Positions 8,672-17,379 of a stretch of DNA of 39,102 nucleotides are shown in pieces. Each line of letters begins with the position of its first letter. Positions within the stretch are counted from its first letter, which is position 1. Source of the DNA: Flavobacteriaceae bacterium (GTDB lineage Bacteria; Bacteroidota; Bacteroidia; UKL13-3); NCBI GenBank assembly GCA_009693575.1, contig SHWZ01000023.1, positions 1 through 39,102 of the forward strand, in the 5' to 3' direction. Below the pieces are notes generated by a model. That model made no database searches, was not told where the DNA came from, and saw only the letters and a list, made by a program, of their open reading frames with translations. The position numbers and the translations under genes were made by a program.

Positions 8672-9409
8672 CTACTTCACCTCCGCCTGTTCACCTTCAT
8701 CATCTTCAATGCCAAGGATTCCATCACCTCTTTTCTTGGCCAATCGTTCATAGATGGTGACAACTAATAGGAGGTTAAACAAACCGTAGAATAAATCTTC
8801 TATTGGAATGGTCCCCATCCGAATACCGAGGTTTTCGCGATTGTTGTAAATCACCACCGGCAGCGAAGTGAGGATACCGTTCAAAACAAAGAACGGAATC
8901 AGACAAACTACAAAGGCAAAATAGAATCGCCCAAGATACCGCTTATGGCTTCGGAATACATACATGTGTTGAATAAGCAAAAATTCTAAGCAGAGGGCTG
9001 TGAGGGCTGTGTAAAGTTGATTAAAATGTAAATAAATAATAATAGGCAACCCAATTGCTAGCAGCCCACTTATGTACAAGGAGCTGCTTCCAATATAATC
9101 TTGTTTCACTAGGTGCTTGAGTGCTTCATAGGTAAACATGTATGCATAAGGTATACAAAAAAAGAACATATGCTCCTCCAATGGAAGCCCCCATATTTCA
9201 ATGCCCAAAAGAAAATCAGGGTTGAATCCCCAAACTCCAAATACTGTGAAGTAATGGTCCCACACAATCATAAAAAGATAGGAGATAAATATGGCAGGCA
9301 GCAACCATTTCCACTTTTTGTAGAATGTGATACGGTGCTCAAACGAAGCAATCAAAGGCAGTGCGATGCAAGCCAGATCAATAAGAAGGTATGTATAATG
9401 ACCGAACAA
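8672..9409 (-). CDS. Lycopene cyclase, CrtYcd type
   Basis: A 245-residue integral membrane protein with about six or seven hydrophobic helices in two homologous halves. It belongs to the lycopene cyclase-domain family, which closes the beta-ionone rings of lycopene to give beta-carotene in the inner membrane. The paired acidic motifs are PLEEHMFFF (first half, near residue 77) and PIEDLFYGL (second half, near residue 202), which correspond to the two subunits CrtYc and CrtYd fused in one chain. It ends in a short acidic tail. No other carotenoid gene is adjacent. Confidence 0.9.
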   Translation of the reverse strand: MFGHYTYLLIDLACIALPLIASFEHRITFYKKWKWLLPAIFISYLFMIVWDHYFTVFGVWGFNPDFLLGIEIWGLPLEEHMFFFCIPYAYMFTYEALKHLVKQDYIGSSSLYISGLLAIGLPIIIYLHFNQLYTALTALCLEFLLIQHMYVFRSHKRYLGRFYFAFVVCLIPFFVLNGILTSLPVVIYNNRENLGIRMGTIPIEDLFYGLFNLLLVVTIYERLAKKRGDGILGIEDDEGEQAEVK

Positions 9410-9481
9410 GTAATGGCGAATTAAAAAAAAATAGTTTAAGGTTCAACAATTATAGGTGATGTGTGAATAAGGCCAATTGGC

Positions 9482-10597
9482 TTAGCGGTTAAAAAGCTTA
9501 ATGTATCTTTCGGCCACTTCATCCCAGTTGTGTTTAGTAGCCCACTTTACTGCTTCATTGCTCATAGCTTTGTAATCTGATAGAATACCTTTTACGGCCT
9601 CTGTAATTTCTGTAGGATTATTGTAAGCCACCTTATAACCTGTCTTTCCGTGATCAATAGCATCCTCGATGCCACAACCTGCTGATCCAATAGCGGGCTT
9701 ACCGAAAAAATTAGCTTCCAATATTGCTATACCAAAACCCTCCAAATCCCCATCGGGCTGTGTTTCGCTAAGCATCACAAACAAATCGCACCCTTTATAA
9801 GCAGCCATTAGTTCGTCCATGGAAAGTTTGCCATGAAATGTGATGTGCTGCTCTACTCCCAATTCCTTGGCCAGTATCATATTCTCGGCAGCCCTCGTCT
9901 TTAGTCCAACACAATGATATTGAATATCTGGAAATGATTTGAGTAATTCGGGCAAAGCTTTGATGACGTTCTGTTGTCCTTTCCGTAAAGTCATATTACC
10001 GACTGTGAGCAAAGCTGGGTTACCCTCCAATTTTTTCGGCTCGGTTAATTTGTAAGTCAACAAGTCAGCGGTATCGATGGCATTGGGTATCACCAAATAT
10101 GTTTGATGCTTAAACTTTGGAAGGATGAGCGACTGAGTAAACGAGGAGACCGATACAATGGTATTGAAGGACCGCAAAGCAGGCCTAGTGAATATTCTAT
10201 CGGAATGTTTAGCAAAAACAGCCTCGTTTCCATGAACAATAGCGATGAATTGGGTGCGACGAAATAGGAAATGCAATAACCAACCTATCCAAAGGCTGAA
10301 CCTGCCTGAGCAAATAATAATTTGCGGCCTAAAAGAGAAGGCCAAGTATAAAGCAGCCCAAATACGCCTGATTTGAATGGGTAGCATACCCGCTCTTGCT
10401 ACATAACGAATTTTTAATCCTGATTTTTCGGAAAATCTTGTCGCTTCATCTTGGTTTGCATGAGTCAAGTCGGTAAGCACCTTTACTAAGTAGCTTTTGC
10501 TCTTCAATGTATTGATAAAGTTGAAACCATGATTACCAATACCTCCAGGGCTTGGTGGAAACTCTGAACAGACAAATAGGATTTTGGGCAATGGCAT
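9482..10597 (-). CDS. Glycosyltransferase family 4
   Basis: A 371-residue GT-B enzyme. The N-terminal acceptor half starts ILFVCSEFPPSPGGIGNH, with the glycine loop that binds near the acceptor. The C-terminal donor half carries VGNMTLRKGQQ and the EX7E motif EGFGIAILE (about residues 285-293). GT4 enzymes use nucleotide-sugar donors to build LPS, capsule or other glycans; the exact sugar cannot be read. It has no signal peptide or membrane helix and is probably cytoplasmic, facing the membrane. No glycan cluster surrounds it. Confidence 0.9.
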   Translation of the reverse strand: MPLPKILFVCSEFPPSPGGIGNHGFNFINTLKSKSYLVKVLTDLTHANQDEATRFSEKSGLKIRYVARAGMLPIQIRRIWAALYLAFSFRPQIIICSGRFSLWIGWLLHFLFRRTQFIAIVHGNEAVFAKHSDRIFTRPALRSFNTIVSVSSFTQSLILPKFKHQTYLVIPNAIDTADLLTYKLTEPKKLEGNPALLTVGNMTLRKGQQNVIKALPELLKSFPDIQYHCVGLKTRAAENMILAKELGVEQHITFHGKLSMDELMAAYKGCDLFVMLSETQPDGDLEGFGIAILEANFFGKPAIGSAGCGIEDAIDHGKTGYKVAYNNPTEITEAVKGILSDYKAMSNEAVKWATKHNWDEVAERYIKLFNR

Positions 10598-10694
10598 ATA
10601 AAAAATGAAGTTGCAAAAATGCAGGGAAAAAGTTTATTGACATTGGCGTATCCTCAATCTTAATGCGTAATAAAGCAAAGGATTTTTTTCAACA

Positions 10695-10726
10695 TTTGTT
10701 ATTTGACCTCAGTCTGCCTACATTTG
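10695..10726 (+). promoter_or_regulatory. Promoter of the tRNA-tuf-secE-ribosomal protein block
   Basis: TTTG (10695-10698), 20 bases, then TACATTTG (10719-10726): a full match to the Bacteroidota consensus, with the same spacing as the tRNA-Gln promoter. It lies about 97 bases before tRNA-Thr(TGT), the first gene of the block. Confidence 0.75.
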
Positions 10727-10823
10727 CAGTCCTTTTTTCGGGGCTGAATAGCTCTAAAGTTCTTGAACATCAAGGCATAAGCCTGCTCTGCAATGGATAA
10801 ATCATGGTTGAGTGTGGCAATAA

Positions 10824-10896
10824 GCCGCCTTAGCTCAGTTGGTAGAGCAACTGATTTGTAATCAGTAGGTCGTTGGTTCGACTCCAATAGGCGGCT
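10824..10896 (+). tRNA. tRNA-Thr (TGT)
   Basis: A 73-base cloverleaf: acceptor GCCGCCT with AGGCGGC, anticodon stem ACTGA/TCAGT around loop TTTGTAA (anticodon TGT), T-loop GGTTCGACTCC. CCA is not encoded. It is the first of four tRNAs leading into tuf. Confidence 0.96.
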
Positions 10897-10903
10897 CATC
10901 ACT

Positions 10904-10984
10904 GGGGAGATACCAGAGTGGCCAAATGGGACGGACTGTAAATCCGTTGCGAAAGCTTCGAAGGTTCGAATCCTTCTCTCCCCA
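10904..10984 (+). tRNA. tRNA-Tyr (GTA)
   Basis: An 81-base tRNA with the long variable arm expected of bacterial tRNA-Tyr. Acceptor GGGGAGA pairs with TCTCCCC, the anticodon loop is CTGTAAA (GTA) and the T-loop GGTTCGAATCC. It starts 7 bases after tRNA-Thr. Confidence 0.96.
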
Positions 10985-11084
10985 CAAAAGCCATCAATTT
11001 GGAAATCTGTTGATTGGAAATTTGAAAATTAGTTTACTTAATTATCACACTTCCACGTTACCACATTCTCACGTTGAAAAATAA

Positions 11085-11157
11085 GCGGGAGTAGCTCAGT
11101 TGGTAGAGCATCAGCCTTCCAAGCTGAACGTCGAGAGTTCGAGCCTCTTCTCCCGCT
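11085..11157 (+). tRNA. tRNA-Gly (TCC)
   Basis: A 73-base cloverleaf: acceptor GCGGGAG with CTCCCGC, anticodon loop CTTCCAA (TCC), T-loop AGTTCGAGCCT. It lies 100 bases after tRNA-Tyr on the same strand. Confidence 0.96.
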
Positions 11158-11258
11158 CTTGTAAAGTAAAGAGAGAAACTTGCTCTGTGAGGAACAACTT
11201 CTCTCTCTCTGATAAGGAATAGAACTGACAGGGAAACCTCTAAGAACTACGACTAAAA

Positions 11259-11330
<72 letters not shown>

Positions 11331-11466
11331 CGAAAAACAAGGCAGGTTCGCTTGCCGAAATTTATCAAGGAAAAACCAAAGTACCGCAAGCTTCCAATGC
11401 AGTGCCAACGGAACAAATCAAATACAAACCAATAACGAACATACAAACTTTTAAACTACTACAAAA

Positions 11467-12654
11467 ATGGCAAAAGAGAATTTTGACCGCTCCAAACCCC
11501 ACGTGAACATCGGAACGATTGGACACGTTGACCACGGTAAGACAACCCTCACCGCAGCTATCACCAAGGTGCTGGCTGAAAAGGGACTTTCAGTAGCCCG
11601 CTCATTCGAGTCTATCGACTCGGCCCCTGAGGAAAAAGAGCGTGGTATCACCATCAACACGGCACACGTGGAATATTCGACGGCCAACCGTCACTATGCT
11701 CACGTGGATTGCCCAGGCCACGCTGACTATGTGAAAAACATGGTTACAGGTGCTGCCCAAATGGATGGTGCTATCCTTGTGGTAGCCGCTACAGATGGCC
11801 CAATGCCACAGACCCGCGAGCATATCCTGCTTGCCCGTCAGGTTGGCGTGCCTCGTATCGTAGTGTTCATGAACAAAGTGGACATGGTAGACGACCCCGA
11901 GTTACTTGAACTTGTGGAAATAGAAATACGCGAACTGCTTAACAAATATCAATTCCCTGGTGACGAAATTCCAGTAATCCAAGGTTCAGCATTGGGAGGA
12001 TTGAACGGAGATGACAAATGGGTTGGAAAAATCATGGAGTTGATGGATGCTGTTGATGCTTATATTCCAATTCCTCCACGTGCAGTAGAGCTTCCTTTCT
12101 TGATGCCTATCGAGGACGTGTTCTCAATCACTGGACGTGGTACAGTTGCTACTGGACGTATTGAGCGTGGTGTTATCAACGTGGGCGACCCAGTTGAAAT
12201 CATCGGTATGGGTGCTGAAAAACTAACTTCTACCTGTACAGGTGTGGAAATGTTCCGTAAGCTGCTCGACCGCGGTGAAGCTGGTGACAACGCCGGACTA
12301 CTGCTACGTGGTATTGAGAAAACCCAAATTGGCCGTGGTATGGTTATTTGTAAACCAGGCTCTGTGCAGCCCCACACCGATTTCAAAGCTGAAATATATG
12401 TATTGAGCAAAGACGAAGGTGGTCGTCACACGCCTTTCTTTAACAAATACCGCCCTCAATTCTACTTCCGTACTACTGACGTAACAGGAGAAATCATGTT
12501 GCCTGAAGGTACTGAAATGATTATGCCTGGAGATAACGTGACTATCCATGTGAAACTGATTCACGAAATAGCCATGGAAAAAGGACTCCGATTCGCTATC
12601 CGCGAAGGTGGCCGCACCATTGGTGCCGGTCAGGTGACTGAGATAATGAAGTAA
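11467..12654 (+). CDS. tuf: Elongation factor Tu
   Basis: A 395-residue GTPase that delivers aminoacyl-tRNA to the ribosome. G motifs: GHVDHGKTT (19-27), [20 protein letters not shown] and GSALGG. Domains 2 and 3 are complete and end [11 protein letters not shown]. Length is standard. The ATG follows an A-rich leader (CTACTACAAAA) with no Shine-Dalgarno sequence, as usual in Bacteroidota. It is linked upstream to tRNA-Thr(GGT) and downstream to tRNA-Trp and secE, a widely conserved order. Confidence 0.99.
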   Translation: MAKENFDRSKPHVNIGTIGHVDHGKTTLTAAITKVLAEKGLSVARSFESIDSAPEEKERGITINTAHVEYSTANRHYAHVDCPGHADYVKNMVTGAAQMDGAILVVAATDGPMPQTREHILLARQVGVPRIVVFMNKVDMVDDPELLELVEIEIRELLNKYQFPGDEIPVIQGSALGGLNGDDKWVGKIMELMDAVDAYIPIPPRAVELPFLMPIEDVFSITGRGTVATGRIERGVINVGDPVEIIGMGAEKLTSTCTGVEMFRKLLDRGEAGDNAGLLLRGIEKTQIGRGMVICKPGSVQPHTDFKAEIYVLSKDEGGRHTPFFNKYRPQFYFRTTDVTGEIMLPEGTEMIMPGDNVTIHVKLIHEIAMEKGLRFAIREGGRTIGAGQVTEIMK

Positions 12655-12674
12655 TTAACCTTTTGTAGGTTGAT

Positions 12675-12712
12675 GGTTGTAGGATGGATGCACACGCAGC
12701 CTTCCTACAACC
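12675..12712 (+). other. Hairpin between tuf and tRNA-Trp
   Basis: GGTTGTAGGA and TCCTACAACC form a perfect 10-bp stem with an 18-base loop, starting 20 bases after the tuf stop. No T run follows, so it is more likely an RNA processing or 3'-end stability structure than a full terminator; transcription may continue into tRNA-Trp and secE. Confidence 0.6.
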
Positions 12713-12748
12713 TCATCTATCAAAAAACTATAATAATTGAAAACCAAG

Positions 12749-12825
12749 GGAGTGTATTTTAAGGATAAAATAGATTTCGAAGTCCAGATAACTAATAGGA
12801 AGACAAAACATTTGATGGTTTTCAA
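12749..12825 (+). pseudogene. Degenerate tRNA-Trp copy
   Basis: Positions 12749-12774 match the first 26 bases of tRNA-Trp from its second nucleotide (12847-12872) at 22 of 26 bases, including the opening GGAGTGTA. After 29 unrelated bases, 12804-12818 (CAAAACATTTGATGG) matches the real anticodon-to-variable region at 14 of 15. The T-arm and acceptor 3' half are unrecognisable and the acceptor stem cannot form. I read it as a decayed tandem duplicate with an insertion near the anticodon, not a functional tRNA. Confidence 0.6.
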
Positions 12826-12845
12826 CAAGTTAAGATAAACAAAAA

Positions 12846-12916
12846 AGGAGTGTAGTTCAAGGGTAGAATAGAGGTCTCCAAAACCTTTGATGGGAGTTCG
12901 AATCTCTCCACTCCTG
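12846..12916 (+). tRNA. tRNA-Trp (CCA)
   Basis: A 71-base cloverleaf: acceptor AGGAGTG with CACTCCT, discriminator G73, anticodon loop CTCCAAA (CCA), T-loop AGTTCGAATCT. Its place between tuf and secE is common across bacteria. Confidence 0.95.
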
Positions 12917-12943
12917 CATTTTTTCAATTAATTAAAAACAACA

Positions 12944-13138
12944 ATGAGCAAAGTAAGCGAATATGTAAAATCCTCAGCCGATGAGCTGAAGAACAAAGTG
13001 AGCTGGCCCACCTGGGAAGAACTGCAAGGCAGTACTGGGCTGGTAATGGTAGCATCACTCATTTTTGCCGCCGTTATTATGGTGGTGGACTTTGTAGGCA
13101 GCGAAATATTGAGCCTCATTTATTCATTAACACAATAA
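12944..13138 (+). CDS. secE: Preprotein translocase subunit SecE
   Basis: A 64-residue inner membrane subunit that clamps SecY. It has the conserved amphipathic helix with the motif KVSWPTWEEL (18-27), followed by one membrane helix (about 32-58). The single-helix form is usual outside the enterobacteria. The start follows an A-rich leader (AAAAACAACA). Its stop lies one base before the nusG ATG. Confidence 0.96.
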   Translation: MSKVSEYVKSSADELKNKVSWPTWEELQGSTGLVMVASLIFAAVIMVVDFVGSEILSLIYSLTQ

Positions 13139-13139
13139 A

Positions 13140-13679
13140 ATGGCATTAGACTATAAGTGGTATGTGATACGAGCTATCAGTGGGAAGGAACACAAAGTGA
13201 AAACCTACATTGAAGCTGAGCTTTCCCGCGAGGGGCTGAGCGAGCATGTGCCACAGATACTGATACCGATGGAGAAGGTCTATACCGTGAAAAACGGCAA
13301 GAAGACTGTGAAGGAAAAGAACTATTTCCCTGGATACATATACCTGCAGGCCGACCTGCAAGGTGAAGTAGCCCCAACCATCAGAGCCATCAATGGCGTT
13401 GTTGGATTCCTTGGCCCTAAAGACAAGCCAGTGGCTCTTCGCCAGAGTGAGGTGAACCGCATACTGGGCAAGGTGGATGAGATCAGCGACCAAAGCGAAA
13501 CTATGCTTGAACCGTTCATGGTAGGTGAACTGGTGAAAGTGACAGATGGACCTTTCAATGGATTCTCAGGGAACATTGAAGAAGTGATGGAAGACAAAAA
13601 GAAATTGAAAGTAATGGTGAAAATATTCGGACGGAAAACACCATTGGAACTCACCTTTATGCAGGTAGAAAAAGAATAG
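13140..13679 (+). CDS. nusG: Transcription antitermination factor NusG
   Basis: A 179-residue protein that binds RNA polymerase and couples it to Rho or to the ribosome. The NGN domain (about 5-110) opens KWYVIRAISGKEHKV and includes YFPGYIYLQ. The KOW domain lies at about 125-179 (GELVKVTDGPFNGFSG). Coupled to secE with a one-base gap. Confidence 0.97.
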   Translation: MALDYKWYVIRAISGKEHKVKTYIEAELSREGLSEHVPQILIPMEKVYTVKNGKKTVKEKNYFPGYIYLQADLQGEVAPTIRAINGVVGFLGPKDKPVALRQSEVNRILGKVDEISDQSETMLEPFMVGELVKVTDGPFNGFSGNIEEVMEDKKKLKVMVKIFGRKTPLELTFMQVEKE

Positions 13680-13749
13680 AAAACCCGGCCTATGCCGCAG
13701 CGGTAGCTTCCAACCCGACTGAGCAAAAGCCCCCTAAATAAATAACAAA

Positions 13750-14187
13750 ATGGCAAAAGATATAACAGGATACGTAAAACTACAGGTGAAAGGCGGTGCC
13801 GCAAACCCCGCCCCCCCAATTGGTCCAGCACTGGGCTCCAAGGGCATCAACATCATGGAGTTCTGCAAGCAGTTCAATGGACGCACGCAGGACAAAGCAG
13901 GCAAGATTCTTCCCGTGCTTATCACGGTGTATAGCGACAAGTCGTTCGACTTCATCATCAAAACCCCACCTGCGGCAGCACAACTGCTGGAAGCGGCTAA
14001 AATAGCAAAAGGCAGCGACCAAAGCAACAGAAATAAAATGGGCAATGTGAGCTGGGAACAGATAAAAACGATTGCCGAAGACAAAATGCCTGACCTGAAC
14101 TGCTTCTCTATTGAATCGGCTATGAGCATGATAGCAGGCACAGCCCGCAGCATGGGTCTTATGGTCACTGGAACCTCACCCCTTTAA
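13750..14187 (+). CDS. rplK: Ribosomal protein L11
   Basis: A 145-residue protein of the GTPase-associated centre of the 50S subunit. It has the N-terminal proline-rich motif [11 protein letters not shown] and the C-terminal RNA-binding domain ending [10 protein letters not shown]. The ATG follows an A-rich, non-Shine-Dalgarno leader (AATAAATAACAAA). The 70-base nusG-rplK spacer may carry the control site where L1 represses the operon in other bacteria, but I cannot identify it. Confidence 0.98.
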   Translation: MAKDITGYVKLQVKGGAANPAPPIGPALGSKGINIMEFCKQFNGRTQDKAGKILPVLITVYSDKSFDFIIKTPPAAAQLLEAAKIAKGSDQSNRNKMGNVSWEQIKTIAEDKMPDLNCFSIESAMSMIAGTARSMGLMVTGTSPL

Positions 14188-14200
14188 TTGAAACAAAAAA

Positions 14201-14899
14201 ATGCCAAAACTGACCAAAAAACGCAAAGCAATTGCCGGCAAAGTAGATGCCGATAAGCAATATGACCTCACCTCAGCCTCTAAGCTGGTGAAAGAGGTTT
14301 CTTATACAAAATTCGACTCATCGGTTGACTTGGACATACGCCTCGGTGTTGATCCTCGTAAAGCCAATCAAATGGTGCGTGGAATTGTATCGCTCCCACA
14401 TGGAACGGGCAAAACCAAGAAGGTACTTGTGCTCTGCACCCCCGACAAAGAAGCCGAGGCTAAGGAAGCAGGAGCCGACTATGTTGGGCTAGACGAGTTC
14501 ATTACCAAAATAGAAGGTGGCTGGACGGATATTGATGTGATCATTACCATGCCAACTGTGATGGCGAAACTTGGTAAACTCGGCAGAGTATTAGGCCCTC
14601 GTAACCTGATGCCAAACCCAAAGAGCGGAACTGTGACCATGGACATTGGACGCACCGTGACTGAGGTGAAAGGTGGAAAGATTGATTTCAAGGTAGACAA
14701 AGCAGGTATCATTCATACCAGCATTGGTAAAGCCTCATTTGATGCCAACAAGATTCAGGACAACGCCATGGAACTTATCCAGATGATTGCGAAGCTGAAA
14801 CCGACCTCATCAAAAGGTACTTACTTCAAGAGCATCTGCATGAGTAGCACTATGAGCCCAGGCATACACATTGACACCAAGAGCATTCCTGGTCTTTAA
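14201..14899 (+). CDS. rplA: Ribosomal protein L1
   Basis: A 232-residue protein of the L1 stalk of the 50S subunit and, in many bacteria, the translational repressor of its own operon. Signature: the [20 protein letters not shown] segment at about 126-145. It also has the N-terminal helix and [16 protein letters not shown]-type segment (here IRLGVDPRK). It lies 13 bases behind rplK. Confidence 0.98.
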   Translation: MPKLTKKRKAIAGKVDADKQYDLTSASKLVKEVSYTKFDSSVDLDIRLGVDPRKANQMVRGIVSLPHGTGKTKKVLVLCTPDKEAEAKEAGADYVGLDEFITKIEGGWTDIDVIITMPTVMAKLGKLGRVLGPRNLMPNPKSGTVTMDIGRTVTEVKGGKIDFKVDKAGIIHTSIGKASFDANKIQDNAMELIQMIAKLKPTSSKGTYFKSICMSSTMSPGIHIDTKSIPGL

Positions 14900-14925
14900 T
14901 TTTTTATTTTAATCAAAACAAAAAA

Positions 14926-15447
14926 ATGACACGCAACGAAAAAGAAACAATAGTAGCCGACCTTACTGAAAGGTTTAAGGCATACAACTTTGTGTACATA
15001 AGCGACTCAGTTGGACTCACCGTAGTGCAAGACAATGGCTTTCGCAGGGTATTACACAAAAATGGCATAAAGATGTTGGTGGCTAAAAACACCCTCATAA
15101 AGAAGGCTATGGAAGACAGTGGAAAAGACTTCTCAGGAATTTTCTCGGCCCTGGCTGGCACATCCGCACTCATGTTTAGCGACGACATAAAAGCCCCAGC
15201 GAAAGCCATCAAGGAATTTCGCAAGGGTGGCGACAAGCCTAAGCTGAAAGGTGCATGGATTGACAACGACGTGTTTTTGGGTGATGCATCCGTAGATGCC
15301 TTGATAAACCTCAAAACAAAGAACGAACTGATTGGCGAAATCATTGGGCTATTGCAGTCTCCTGCCAAGAATGTTATCTCTGGCCTCAAAGCCAGCGGCA
15401 GCAAACTGGCCGGCATACTCAAAACCCTTGAAAACCGCAACAACTAA
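14926..15447 (+). CDS. rplJ: Ribosomal protein L10
   Basis: A 173-residue protein that forms the base of the L7/L12 stalk. N-terminal pattern MTRNEKETIVADLTERFKAY, then VLHKNGIKMLVAKNTLIKKA, and a C-terminal alpha helix (about 135-173) that binds L7/L12 dimers. Begins after an A-rich leader 26 bases behind rplA. Confidence 0.98.
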   Translation: MTRNEKETIVADLTERFKAYNFVYISDSVGLTVVQDNGFRRVLHKNGIKMLVAKNTLIKKAMEDSGKDFSGIFSALAGTSALMFSDDIKAPAKAIKEFRKGGDKPKLKGAWIDNDVFLGDASVDALINLKTKNELIGEIIGLLQSPAKNVISGLKASGSKLAGILKTLENRNN

Positions 15448-15530
15448 CCCTGGCTTCTAGTAGAAACAAACTCAAATAGGGAATGATTCCCACCCAACAA
15501 TTAAACAAAAAACAAAAAACAATTACAACA

Positions 15531-15905
15531 ATGGCAGACCTTAAATCATTCGCAGAACAACTTGTGAACCTTACCGTAAAAGAAGTGAACGAGTTGGCCC
15601 AAATCCTGAAAGACGAGCATGGAATAGAACCAGCAGCAGCAGCAGTAGCAGCAGCCCCAGCAGCAGCAGCTGGTGGAGCAGCAGCAGCCGAACAAACCGA
15701 GTTTGATGTAATCCTGATATCAGGCGGACAAAGCAAACTTAGCGTGGTGAAACTGGTGAAAGACCTTACCGGCCTAGGCTTGAAAGAAGCCAAAGAACTG
15801 GTAGACACTGCTCCTAAGCCCATCAAAGAGAAAGTATCTAAAGCTGATGCTGAAGGCCTCAAAGCCCAACTAGTTGAGGCTGGTGCTGAAGTAGAAATTA
15901 AGTAA
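15531..15905 (+). CDS. rplL: Ribosomal protein L7/L12
   Basis: A 124-residue stalk protein. The start is the ATG at 15531 ([11 protein letters not shown]), as in the family; an ATG 48 bases upstream in frame would add an unconserved tail. Order: an N-terminal dimer domain (1-33), an Ala/Pro-rich hinge (about 35-57) and a C-terminal domain ([20 protein letters not shown]) ending AEVEIK. It is the last gene of its transcript: the terminator at 15964 follows and rpoB is absent. Confidence 0.98.
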   Translation: MADLKSFAEQLVNLTVKEVNELAQILKDEHGIEPAAAAVAAAPAAAAGGAAAAEQTEFDVILISGGQSKLSVVKLVKDLTGLGLKEAKELVDTAPKPIKEKVSKADAEGLKAQLVEAGAEVEIK

Positions 15906-15963
15906 TTTGTTGACTTCAATCTCGATATTTTCGTGACAAGCTAACTATCAGCAACCCAAAAGG

Positions 15964-15993
15964 AAAGCCCGACCTACAAAGGCCGGGCTTTCT
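15964..15993 (+). terminator. Intrinsic terminator after rplL
   Basis: AAAGCCCG pairs with CGGGCTTT (8 bp, extended inward by a C-G pair) around a small loop, followed by a short T-rich end (TCTTGT). It ends the rplKAJL transcript and may also act as a weaker barrier for the convergent minus-strand gene ending at 16014. Confidence 0.88.
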
Positions 15994-16013
15994 TGTATTG
16001 CTACATTTAGCAA

Positions 16014-16886
16014 TTAATTCACAAATATCTTTTTAGTTAGCGATTGTTCGCCAGCACTAAGCCTCACCAGATACACACCTGAACTAATGCCTGTAGGAAT
16101 ATCAAGCCGTTGGTTCATCTCGCCTTGAGCCTGATTCGCACGTAGCAATGTACTTACTTTTTTACCATCCAAAGCCACCAGATCAATGCTTACTTGCTGG
16201 GTAGTTGGGTTAGTGTAAGTCACATTCACAAAATCAGAAACTGTTGATGGATACACGGTGTATTTAAGGTCGTTATGCATGCTTTTGTTGAAGCCCACAT
16301 TCCAGCCAAGGTAGTGGTCTATCTCAAAAGTTTTTGTATAAATAAAATCGCCATTGCTGGAGTTGTCGCCATCACTACCATTGTAGGCTACGTAAAATAT
16401 TATCGGACCCACGTTCCAATTCGGAGGATCCCAAGCGTAAGTGGCATTAAAGCCACCATTATTAGGCCATTTGGCATTGGCATGTTGCACATAGTGACGA
16501 GTTTTACCGCCTATTACGGCTGTGCTTCTCTCCGACTCTGCAATACTATAATTGAATTTGCCAACGCTCTGCTTCGTCTTTTTGTCGAGGGAGCACATCT
16601 GGTAGCCCGATTTTTCGCTCCCGCTTTCTGCCAAGGCCAGATACACTGCCATCCCATCTACTCCTGGTTCATACAAGGTGTCCTCATCAGCACCAAATTG
16701 GTAGGTAAGTTTAGTAGATGCTGACCCGCTGTTAATTGCGTTGTCGCTGTGACAATCGGTACAAATGCCTTCACCTGGAGCACCTGTGTTGCCCCCTGGT
16801 GGGCCATCCGTGTTCGATACGGCAGTAAACGTTTCCATGCCAAGCCATACCCCGGCTGTAAGAATTAGTAGTGTAGATTTTTTCAT
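16014..16886 (-). CDS. T9SS-secreted protein with a CxxCH motif
   Basis: A 290-residue secreted protein. The start is the ATG at 16886 (MKKSTLLILTAGVWLG), which gives a signal peptide; the longer frame adds 21 non-conserved residues. Residues 37-46 hold APGEGICTDCH, a C42-x-x-C45-H46 motif of the kind that binds covalent heme, within the choice-of-anchor/Reeler-like domain (about 25-190) of Bacteroidota surface proteins. The C-terminal 85 residues are a T9SS type A sorting domain (VYPSTVSDFVNV, LVALDGKKV, then GVYLVRL) ending KKIFVN. It is probably surface-exposed or released. Whether heme is attached cannot be told from sequence. Confidence 0.85.
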   Translation of the reverse strand: MKKSTLLILTAGVWLGMETFTAVSNTDGPPGGNTGAPGEGICTDCHSDNAINSGSASTKLTYQFGADEDTLYEPGVDGMAVYLALAESGSEKSGYQMCSLDKKTKQSVGKFNYSIAESERSTAVIGGKTRHYVQHANAKWPNNGGFNATYAWDPPNWNVGPIIFYVAYNGSDGDNSSNGDFIYTKTFEIDHYLGWNVGFNKSMHNDLKYTVYPSTVSDFVNVTYTNPTTQQVSIDLVALDGKKVSTLLRANQAQGEMNQRLDIPTGISSGVYLVRLSAGEQSLTKKIFVN

Positions 16887-16912
16887 TGAACGTGTTAATT
16901 GGTTTTGAAGTG

Positions 16913-16945
16913 CAATGTTAGTTTTGAAGTGGCCAATGTAGCAAA
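16913..16945 (-). promoter_or_regulatory. Putative promoter of the CxxCH protein gene
   Basis: On the minus strand TTTG (16942-16945), 21 bases, then TAACATTG (16913-16920, one mismatch to TAnnTTTG), 26 bases before the ATG at 16886. Confidence 0.5.
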
Positions 16946-16965
16946 CCAAATTGTAATTGTACCTT

Positions 16966-17376
16966 TCAATCCAAATTCTTGTAAGTCAGTCGTTCCATCT
17001 TGGAAACCTCCAATGAATAAAAATCGAACTCCTCCGTCACCTTTCCAGTGAGCATGTAGCAGCTAGGCCCGCGAAAAGGATAGGCTCGGGCGGAGGGAGG
17101 GAAATGCACTGTGTCAACCCAATGTCCTTGTACATCGAGGAAGGTACCGAAATACATACGCTCGCCTTTGCTGGTGCCTGTATATTTTATGGTAACCAAA
17201 TAACCGACAATGCTTAGCTCTTTTCCAACTTGCTCCTTTAGTTGGGTAGAAGTGGTGGGGCAAGGCAGCCCGTCTTTCAGCATATTAAATGGCAAGCTTG
17301 GCGGGAATCCAAACAATTCGATATAATCATAAAAATCATCTATGAAATTTTGCTCAAGTATTGGCAACTTGAACAT
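16966..17376 (-). pseudogene. Remnant: C-terminal end of a DnaE-type DNA polymerase III alpha subunit
   Basis: About 137 residues match the extreme C-terminus of Bacteroidota DnaE-like polymerases: ELFGFPPSLPFNML, then the OB-fold region with VGYLVTIKYTGTSKGERMYF, GTFLD and DTVHFPPSARAYPFRG, ending with TGKVTEEFDFYSLEVSKME. A full protein is about 1000 residues, so the polymerase, exonuclease-like and fingers domains are missing. Upstream of the ATG at 17376 the frame continues but runs antisense through the LexA-like remnant and is not protein-like. It therefore has no plausible function alone. The LexA-like remnant begins within about five bases of the break. Confidence 0.82.
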
Positions 17377-17379
17377 GGC

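Noticed and set aside
12675-12712. Terminator after tuf
   Set aside because: The stem is strong but has no T run, so I list it only as a hairpin.
15483-15530. Extended start for rplL
   Set aside because: The added 16 residues ([16 protein letters not shown]) are absent from L7/L12 proteins; the ATG at 15531 gives the family start.
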